DNA from: BOG-1184 sp964651515
GTDB taxonomy: Bacteria; Fibrobacterota; Chitinivibrionia; Chitinivibrionales; Chitinispirillaceae
NCBI GenBank assembly: GCA_964651515.1
Contig: CAZYYB010000080.1
Span: 1-15,255, forward strand
Direction of reading: 5' to 3'
Length of the DNA stretch: 15,255 nt
Shown: positions 6,763-12,576 of the stretch, one piece after another
Layout: every line of letters starts with the position of its first letter
How positions within the stretch are numbered: position 1 is the first letter of the stretch
The notes under the pieces: model-generated
What the model saw: only the letters and a program-made list of their open reading frames with translations
Told to the model about the DNA's origin: nothing
Databases searched by the model: none
Made by a program: the position numbers and the translations under genes

Positions 6763-7926
6763 ATGAAAATTGCACACCTTGCATGGGAATCACTGCATTC
6801 AATCAGTATCGGCGGCGTCGCGGTCCATGCGACGGAACTTGCGGCGGCATTGCAGCGGAAGGGCCACGAGGTGCATGTCTTCACGCGCATGCGCTGGCAC
6901 GGCGACTGGCAGTACGACTGCATCCACGGCGTGCACTACCACCGGGTCCCCTATGCGGGCGCCGCCGATTTCGTCGACGACGTCAACAATATGTGCCGGG
7001 CGTTCGTCGATGCCGTCTTCCGGACCGAAGATTACATGGGTTCGCACTTCGACATCGTGCATGCGCACGACTGGATGGCCGCCAACGCCATGGTCTGGAT
7101 CAAGAAGGGGAGGGGTCGCCGGGGGATCCTGACCATGCACTCCACCGAGTACGGCCGTAACGGCAACAACTTCTACGGCGGCCGGGCGCAGCGCGTCATG
7201 GATCACGAGCGCAACGGCACCTACTGCGCGGACCGCGTCATTGCGGTTTCGAGTTCGCTCAAAAATGAGGTCATGTGGATCTACAATATTCCTCATTGGA
7301 AAACCGCGGTCGTGTTTAACGGTATTTCGTACGAGGCCTTCAACGGGTTTATCGATCCCGGCGCGGTCAAGGGACGCTACGCCATCGGCCCCCTCGATCC
7401 CACCATGCTCTACGTCGGCCGCATGACCGGCCAGAAGGGGCCGGACATCCTCATCGAGGCGATCCCGCATGTGCTGAAGTTTCACCCCTCGGCGAAGTTC
7501 GTCATGACCGGGGACGGAGACCTGCGCGGCCACGTGGAGCGCCGCGCCCGTCAGCTCGGGATTTCCCACGCCTGCCGCTTCTACGGCGTACTGCCCCGTC
7601 AGGAGCTCGTCGACCTCTACCGGGCGGTCGACGGCGTCGTCGTGCCCAGCCGCAACGAGCCGTTCGGCATCGTGGTGCTCGAAGCCTGGGCCGCGGGCAA
7701 GCCAGTCGTCGCCACTGTCAACGGCGGTCCGTCCGAACTCGTCTGGCACGATGTCACCGGCTACAAAATCTGGCCGAATCCCGACTCCATCGCCTGGGGC
7801 ATCGGAACGCTCTTCGGTAATTTCGAGCACGCCCGCTGGATGGGGAGAAACGGACGCCAGGCGGCTGAAACCGTTTTTTCCTGGGACACCATCGCCGGCA
7901 AAACGCTGGAAGTGTACGCCGGGTAG
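6763..7926 (+). CDS. GT-B glycosyltransferase, glycogen-synthase-like (GT4/GT5 type)
   Basis: This 387-residue cytoplasmic protein has the two-domain GT-B layout. The N-terminal acceptor domain opens with MKIAHLAWES and the glycine-rich SIGGVAVH loop (14-22), and contains VHAHDW (99-104). The C-terminal nucleotide-sugar domain begins near residue 212 with MLYVGRMTGQKG (Arg220, Lys225). It ends with the EX7E element, Glu299 to Glu307 (EPFGIVVLE). This combination is seen in retaining transferases that extend alpha-1,4-glucans from ADP- or UDP-glucose, particularly the short glycogen synthases that accompany GH57 genes in archaea and some bacteria. The donor and product are inferred from family and neighbours; a maltose-1-phosphate-type or sucrose-type GT4 cannot be excluded. 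An AGGA-containing ribosome-binding site lies between the palindrome and the ATG. Confidence 0.85.
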   Translation: MKIAHLAWESLHSISIGGVAVHATELAAALQRKGHEVHVFTRMRWHGDWQYDCIHGVHYHRVPYAGAADFVDDVNNMCRAFVDAVFRTEDYMGSHFDIVHAHDWMAANAMVWIKKGRGRRGILTMHSTEYGRNGNNFYGGRAQRVMDHERNGTYCADRVIAVSSSLKNEVMWIYNIPHWKTAVVFNGISYEAFNGFIDPGAVKGRYAIGPLDPTMLYVGRMTGQKGPDILIEAIPHVLKFHPSAKFVMTGDGDLRGHVERRARQLGISHACRFYGVLPRQELVDLYRAVDGVVVPSRNEPFGIVVLEAWAAGKPVVATVNGGPSELVWHDVTGYKIWPNPDSIAWGIGTLFGNFEHARWMGRNGRQAAETVFSWDTIAGKTLEVYAG

Positions 7927-7952
7927 CACCCGCCGATCCACCCCCTAAATCA

Positions 7953-7982
7953 TTGAATTTCCTGCAAGCGATTGAGTATTTC
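7953..7982 (+). promoter_or_regulatory. Tentative promoter of the five-gene signalling/envelope operon
   Basis: TTGAAT (7953-7958, 4 of 6 to the -35 consensus) and TATTTC (7977-7982, 3 of 6 to the -10) are 18 bases apart in the only AT-rich part of the 136-base gap. The match is poor and is offered mainly because a promoter is expected here. Confidence 0.25.
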
Positions 7983-8007
7983 TTTTAAGGAAGGCGGCTC
8001 CCGCGGC

Positions 8008-8032
8008 GGGGGCGGTTCTTTTAACCGTCTCC
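8008..8032 (+). other. RNA hairpin in the leader of the histidine-kinase operon
   Basis: GGGGGCGGTT (8008-8017) can pair with AACCGTCTCC (8023-8032) around a CTTTT loop: ten pairs including two G-U. No T-run follows, so it is not an obvious terminator. It ends about 12 bases before the AAGGAGG ribosome-binding site and could affect translation or mRNA stability. Confidence 0.4.
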
Positions 8033-8062
8033 GCACCGGGGGCGAAGGAGGCGATGGTCTCC

Positions 8063-9574
8063 ATGCGGTCATTGAGGGAAATTTTCGATAGTTACCGGAT
8101 AAAGCTTCTCCTTGCAATCATCCTGATCAACCTCTTCATGGTGCCGATCCTGGTAGTGAACAGGATCTGGCTTTTCCATAAAGACATTTACACCGGAGAG
8201 GCCCAGGCGATTGCCAGTCTGAGCGCCTTCGTGCTCAACAGCATCGAGGACGATCTGGCGAAAAACGATACCGTGCATCTGCAACGTGCGATGCAGATTG
8301 CCATGCGTCATACCGGGATCAGGGCGGTCATGGTCACCGATAATCGCGGCGTCGTCCTGTTTTCATCCGATCCCGGCCTGGTCGGCGGGACGGTTCCGGT
8401 CGAGAAATCCGGCGCCATGAACGAGGAGAACAGGATGCGGTACGCCGAAGTGCAGCCGGTCTTCGTGCGCGGCGGCCGGGTCGGCTATATGCGTCTGGTG
8501 TTTTCGCTGGCGCAGGTGCGCCGGGAGGTGCGCGAAGCGGTTTACTGGAGCTTCGGTCTTAACGGCGCGTGGATGCTCGGTGTCCTCATCGCGGCGTATA
8601 TCGTTTCGGGCAGATTATATAATCCCCTCGCCGAAATGAAGGATGTTTCCCAGCGGATCGCACGCGGCGATTTCGAGGCGCGGTCGACGATCCGGTCCCA
8701 TGACGCGGTGGGGCAGCTCGCCGCGGCGCTCAACGACATGGCCGCCCAGCTTTACAACCTCACCGCCGGAATGCAGGACCGGATCGGGGAGGCGACCGCG
8801 GGTCTCCGCATTGCCAATGAGACGCTGAACCAGAAGATGCGGGAGATCGAGGAAACAAACCGCAAACTCCTGGAACTCGACGCCCTGAAGAGCGAATTCG
8901 TTTCCATGGTGTCGCACGACCTGAAAACACCGCTCACCTCGATCATCGGATTCGCCCGGACCCTCATGTCGCTCGAGTTGCCGCCGGAGCAGCGCGTCAG
9001 GTATCTCCGGATCATCGAAGGGGAGGGAAAACGGCTCTCCCGGCTCATATCCGAATATCTCGACATCTCAAAAATCGAGGCGGGAAGGTTTGTGCTGAAT
9101 TGCGGCGAGGTATCGCTCCCCGCGCTCATCGATGAAATCGTGCAGATCACCGCTCCGCTGCACCCCGAGCGGCTGCGCATCAGCATCGGCGATTCGGTCG
9201 GCACGATCACGGCCGATAAAGAGCGGCTGCGCCGCGCGATCATGAATGTCATCGATAATGCCCTGAAGTACAGCCCGGTCGAGGAGAAGATCCTGATCGG
9301 TGCGGATCGCGTGGGGGAGGAGATCGTCATCGCCGTCGAGGATCGCGGGGTAGGCGTGCCGCCCGATGAACGCGAAAAGATATTCGCCAAATTTTACCGC
9401 AGCGGCCGGCTTGCGCCGAACCGGTATCCGGGGAGCGGGCTCGGGCTGACCATTGCGCGGGCGGTGGTCCTGGCGCACGGAGGAAGCATTGCCGTGGAAG
9501 AGGCGGTGCCGAAAGGTTCGCGCTTCATCATCCGCCTCCCGGTGAGCGTTGTCTCCCCGCCCCGGGAAGTTTGA
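8063..9574 (+). CDS. Membrane sensor histidine kinase (sensor-HAMP-HisKA-HATPase)
   Basis: The product of about 503 residues has TM1 near 15-32. An extracytoplasmic sensor of about 125 residues follows, with a Cache-like run (AVMVTDNRGVVLFSSDPGLVG, about 88-108). TM2 is near 162-182, HAMP near 183-235, and a coiled coil about 238-275. The HisKA H-box SHDLKTPLTSI has phospho-accepting His285. The ATPase domain shows the N-box (Asn395, Asn399), G1 (Asp427, Gly429, Gly431) and G2 GSGLGL (457-462). All residues needed for autophosphorylation are present. The start is ambiguous: AAGGAGG (8045-8051) is only 2 bases from the ATG at 8054 but 11 from the ATG at 8063, so I prefer the latter. It is first in the five-gene run, and the next gene encodes the receiver that is its likely partner. 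The ligand is unknown. Confidence 0.92.
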   Translation: MRSLREIFDSYRIKLLLAIILINLFMVPILVVNRIWLFHKDIYTGEAQAIASLSAFVLNSIEDDLAKNDTVHLQRAMQIAMRHTGIRAVMVTDNRGVVLFSSDPGLVGGTVPVEKSGAMNEENRMRYAEVQPVFVRGGRVGYMRLVFSLAQVRREVREAVYWSFGLNGAWMLGVLIAAYIVSGRLYNPLAEMKDVSQRIARGDFEARSTIRSHDAVGQLAAALNDMAAQLYNLTAGMQDRIGEATAGLRIANETLNQKMREIEETNRKLLELDALKSEFVSMVSHDLKTPLTSIIGFARTLMSLELPPEQRVRYLRIIEGEGKRLSRLISEYLDISKIEAGRFVLNCGEVSLPALIDEIVQITAPLHPERLRISIGDSVGTITADKERLRRAIMNVIDNALKYSPVEEKILIGADRVGEEIVIAVEDRGVGVPPDEREKIFAKFYRSGRLAPNRYPGSGLGLTIARAVVLAHGGSIAVEEAVPKGSRFIIRLPVSVVSPPREV

Positions 9575-9591
9575 CAGAAAGGGCAGGAATC

Positions 9592-9966
9592 ATGCCGGAA
9601 AAAAGTGTGTTTATCGTCGATGACGATCCGAATATCCGCGAGCTTTTAGCCGTCAACCTGAGCGCCGCGGGGTATACGGTCGCGACCGCCGCCGATGGTC
9701 TCGAAGGAGCCGAAAAGCTGCACGCTCTGCGCCCGCACTGCGTGGTGCTCGACGTCATGATGCCCGGACTCGACGGCTGGGAGCTGTGCAAGATCATCCG
9801 GGACGATCCCTCGCTCTCCGCGACCAGGATCCTGATGCTGACCGCCAGGGACCGTGAACGGGACCGGCTCATTGGCATCGATATCTTCGGCGCCGACGAG
9901 TATATGGTGAAACCCTTTGAAATTGACGACCTGCTCCAGGCCGTCCGGAGGCTGGTCGGTGAGTAA
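9592..9966 (+). CDS. Stand-alone response-regulator receiver protein (CheY/Spo0F type)
   Basis: The 124 residues contain just one receiver domain. The acidic pocket Asp10-Asp12 lies in FIVDDDPN, the phospho-acceptor is Asp54 in VVLDVMMPGLDG, Thr84 is in MLTARD, and Lys107 is in VKPFE. No DNA-binding or enzymatic output domain follows, so it must act by protein-protein contact or pass phosphate onward. The ATG at 9592 is preceded by AAGGG 8 bases upstream; a TTG at 9571 overlapping the kinase stop is less likely. The gene starts 17 bases after the kinase and its stop lies inside the next gene, so kinase, receiver and enzyme I-like protein should be made together. That linkage suggests the receiver's target may be encoded in the same operon. 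Confidence 0.92.
   Translation: MPEKSVFIVDDDPNIRELLAVNLSAAGYTVATAADGLEGAEKLHALRPHCVVLDVMMPGLDGWELCKIIRDDPSLSATRILMLTARDRERDRLIGIDIFGADEYMVKPFEIDDLLQAVRRLVGE
9947..9951 (+). promoter_or_regulatory. Ribosome-binding site that fixes a GTG start for the enzyme I-like gene
   Basis: GGAGG lies 7 bases before the GTG at 9959, inside the end of the receiver gene. GTGAGTAA then serves both as start of the next gene and stop of the receiver (TAA 9964-9966). The ATG codons at 9917 and 9986 lack this spacing. Confidence 0.75.
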
Positions 9967-11689
9967 CGGCTTAAAAAGAATCGAAATGGCATGCATGCCG
10001 ATTGCGCCCGGCATGGCGGCGGGGGGGGCTTACGTCTATCGGGATATCGATCTCGCCGCGCTCGAAACCAAAAAATTTGTCATCGAAAACATCGGCGCGG
10101 AGATCGAGCGGTTCGACGTCGCGATTTCGAAGAGCAAGGAGCAGCTGCGCGATCTCCGCGCCGGCCGCGAGGAGTCGTCGTGGGGCGAGGTCGAGGAAAT
10201 TTTCGATGTCCAGCTCTCCCTTCTGGAGGATGCGGAATTCCTCGACGAAATCCGCGAGCTGCTCGACGCGCAACGCCTGAATCTCGAACACCTCATCGCC
10301 CTGAAGATCCGGCAGGTAAACCTCGAATTTTCGAAAATCGCGGATACAATCCTGCGGGCGCGCATTTCGGACATTCACGACACCTACCATCGCATACTCC
10401 GCAACCTGCTCGAAATAGACCATGTCCGTACCCGGACGCTGCAGCGCATCACCACGCCGGTCATGCTGGTATCGGAGCGGCTCCTGCCGTCCGACCTCGC
10501 CCAGATCGACGTCACCTGCCTGCTCGGGGTCGCGCTGGATGAGGTCAGTGCCCTGTCGCATGTCGCCATCATGCTTCGTTCGCTCGGCATCCCGGCGGTC
10601 GGCAACGCGCCGGGGCTGGCCGCAACGATCCGCTCCGGTGATCCGCTCCTCATCGACGCCGAAAAGGGCCTGCTCGTCATCAACCCGCAGCCGGCCGATA
10701 TCGCCGTCCTCGACGCTTTCCGGGAGCGGCAGCGTCTTTCCCTGACAAGCGAGCCGCAAAGCGGGGGACACGCGACGGCGGACGGAGTCCCGATCCTCTT
10801 GGCCGCCAATGCCGGATCGCTCGCCGAGGTAGCCGAGGCGATGCGACTGCGGGCCGACGGCATCGGGCTTCTGCGTTCGGAGATGTTTTATATGTCGAAA
10901 ACCGCACTGCCGACCGTCGAGGAGGAGGAGCGGTTTTACCGGGATATCTTGGCCTTGCTTGCGGGGCAGCCGCTTGTCGTCCGCCTGCTCGACATAAGCG
11001 CCGAGAAACGGGTACCCTACCTGCTCATGCGCCGCGAGGAAAATCCGCAGCTCGGCGTGCGTGGTCTCCGGTATCTGTTCGAGCACCGCGACCTTCTGGA
11101 GCGCCAGTGCGCCGCCCTCGCCGCGCTCGCGGGCGGCGAAAAACCGGGCGTTCTTATACCGTTTGTCACTACGCCCTCGGAAATCGGGCGGGTACTCGCC
11201 ATCATCGAAGAGGATTTGCGCCGCGCGGGAAAGAAACGAAGCGATCTCCAGGTCGGCATCATGGTGGAAATTCCCGCCGCTGCACTCGACATTACCCCCT
11301 TTCTCCGGGGCATCGACTTTGTCAGCATCGGCACGAACGACCTCGTGCAGTACCTCTTTGCCGCAAGCAGGGAGGAGCGCATGCTCGACCGGTACCGGTG
11401 CCCGGTGCATCCGGTGGTGCTCCGGCTCGTCGGAAGCATCGTGGCCGCCTGCGAAAAAGCGGGGAAGGGATTGACGGTATGCGGCGACATGTCCTCTGAC
11501 CCGTTTTCGGCGCTGCTGCTCGTGGGCCTCGGGGTGCGCAGCCTCTCGCTGCAGCCGCATGCGATAAGTGCGGTCGATACGCTGCTCCGGAGCGTTTCCC
11601 TGGATGTACTGAAGGGTATCGCCGCAAAGGCACTCGAAGCCGGGACGGTCGAAGAGGTCATGGCGCTGCAGAAAGAGCTTCGGGGTTAG
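9959..11689 (+). CDS. PEP-protein phosphotransferase, enzyme I (PtsI)-like
   Basis: This cytoplasmic protein of 576 residues, the normal length for enzyme I, starts at a GTG overlapping the receiver gene by 8 bases. Counterparts of the E. coli enzyme I residues are visible: active His201 (189), Arg306 (296), Arg342 (332), Glu437 (431), Asp461 (455), Arg471 (465) and Cys508 (502). They occur in recognisable blocks GIGLLRSE, ENPQLGVRG, IMVEIPAAA, SIGTNDLVQY and VCGDMSSDP. So PEP binding and phosphoryl transfer to His look intact. The loop before the His, usually GGxTSH, reads VSALSH (196-201), which is unusual. Enzyme I normally phosphorylates HPr, but no HPr or enzyme II gene is visible in this window. 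Its position between a receiver and envelope genes suggests a regulatory phosphotransfer role rather than sugar uptake; that is inference. Confidence 0.88.
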   Translation: MSNGLKRIEMACMPIAPGMAAGGAYVYRDIDLAALETKKFVIENIGAEIERFDVAISKSKEQLRDLRAGREESSWGEVEEIFDVQLSLLEDAEFLDEIRELLDAQRLNLEHLIALKIRQVNLEFSKIADTILRARISDIHDTYHRILRNLLEIDHVRTRTLQRITTPVMLVSERLLPSDLAQIDVTCLLGVALDEVSALSHVAIMLRSLGIPAVGNAPGLAATIRSGDPLLIDAEKGLLVINPQPADIAVLDAFRERQRLSLTSEPQSGGHATADGVPILLAANAGSLAEVAEAMRLRADGIGLLRSEMFYMSKTALPTVEEEERFYRDILALLAGQPLVVRLLDISAEKRVPYLLMRREENPQLGVRGLRYLFEHRDLLERQCAALAALAGGEKPGVLIPFVTTPSEIGRVLAIIEEDLRRAGKKRSDLQVGIMVEIPAAALDITPFLRGIDFVSIGTNDLVQYLFAASREERMLDRYRCPVHPVVLRLVGSIVAACEKAGKGLTVCGDMSSDPFSALLLVGLGVRSLSLQPHAISAVDTLLRSVSLDVLKGIAAKALEAGTVEEVMALQKELRG

Positions 11690-11696
11690 GCTGCCT

Positions 11697-12575
11697 ATGC
11701 GCCCCGCCCCCCCGTCTATCGGAAAAATCCGTTGCCTTGCGGTGCTCATTGCCGCCGTCTGCATTCCGCTTCCGGCAGGGGGCGCGGGAAACGGTCCTCA
11801 GGGGGGAGGGCTTCGCTGCGGGGAGCTGGAGAACGTTTACCTCGGCGGCTGCTGCGACACTACGCTTGCGGCCTGCCTGAAGCGGAGCCGGCCCTGCCCG
11901 ATCGCCGTCCACCTCGGCGCCTTCGCGACATGGATCGATACCCTGTCCCCGGCCGAACCCTGCTCGATCAGGGTCGCGGCGATGGCCGCGCGCCGGGCCT
12001 TCTTTACCGACACAACGCACGCGGACATCGATGACGGTCCGGTGAGCTACGTCGGTTCTCCGGCAAGCCCGATAGCCATCGTCCTCTACGTCTCCGCAAT
12101 CTGCCCGCTGTGCAAGCGGGTGTACAAGGGGCTCTATGCCGAGGTGACGACCGGTTCCCTGAAAGGCATAGCGCGGCTCGGCGTCAAGGTGCGCTCGACC
12201 CGGCCGTGGGATCTGGCACTTCTTGCCGCTCGCCGGGTCGACCGGCAGAGCGCGCTTCTCCTGGCCCTCGGCGAGGTCGACGAACGCATTTCCATGGCGA
12301 TCATCCGGCGCAAGGCGGCCATGGTGGGGGTGTCCCCGTCGGTTCTCGCCCGCCTCAGCGCCGATTCGACGGTGCTCCGGGAAGCGAATCGCTCGATTGC
12401 CGAGGCGGAAAAGAACGGGGTGACGGTGACGCCGACGGTCTTCATCGACGACCGGCGCTACCGCAGCTACAAGGATCCGCAATGGGTCGCCGACGCGGTT
12501 CTCTATAGGTACGAGACCGGCACGTTTCGCGAGCCGGTCGGCGCGGTTTATCATATGCACGGGGGGCGGCGCTGA
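11697..12575 (+). CDS. Exported thioredoxin-fold (DsbA-like) protein with Cys-rich N-terminus
   Basis: The 292 residues begin with a signal-peptide-like stretch (hydrophobic about 11-25, likely cleavage near 30). Six cysteines then follow in the first part of the mature protein (41, 52, 53, 60, 67, 89). The thioredoxin-like core starts near 124: the redox motif Cys136-Pro-Leu-Cys139 in YVSAICPLCK, a helical insertion, and the cis-proline loop VTPTVFIDD with Pro246. This arrangement is that of DsbA/DsbC/DsbG-like oxidoreductases, which make or shuffle disulphides outside the cytoplasm. The N-terminal Cys-rich region is not part of the standard fold and might bind metal or be a built-in redox partner. 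It lies 7 bases after the enzyme I-like gene and 1 base before the MprF gene, so it belongs to that operon. Its substrates are unknown. Confidence 0.75.
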   Translation: MRPAPPSIGKIRCLAVLIAAVCIPLPAGGAGNGPQGGGLRCGELENVYLGGCCDTTLAACLKRSRPCPIAVHLGAFATWIDTLSPAEPCSIRVAAMAARRAFFTDTTHADIDDGPVSYVGSPASPIAIVLYVSAICPLCKRVYKGLYAEVTTGSLKGIARLGVKVRSTRPWDLALLAARRVDRQSALLLALGEVDERISMAIIRRKAAMVGVSPSVLARLSADSTVLREANRSIAEAEKNGVTVTPTVFIDDRRYRSYKDPQWVADAVLYRYETGTFREPVGAVYHMHGGRR

Positions 12576-12576
12576 T

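Noticed and set aside
6799..7941. 380-codon open frame on the minus strand opposite the glycosyltransferase
   Set aside because: Third-position GC bias keeps antisense frames open in this DNA; the plus-strand GT-B motifs settle the coding strand.
7927..8053. Rho-independent terminator after the glycosyltransferase gene
   Set aside because: The only good hairpin (8008-8032) is followed by GC-rich sequence with no T-run, so it was listed as a leader hairpin instead.
9971..11764. 597-codon open frame on the minus strand opposite the enzyme I-like gene
   Set aside because: It is a shadow of the real gene on the plus strand. The plus strand keeps all seven catalytic residues; the antisense product looks like no family.
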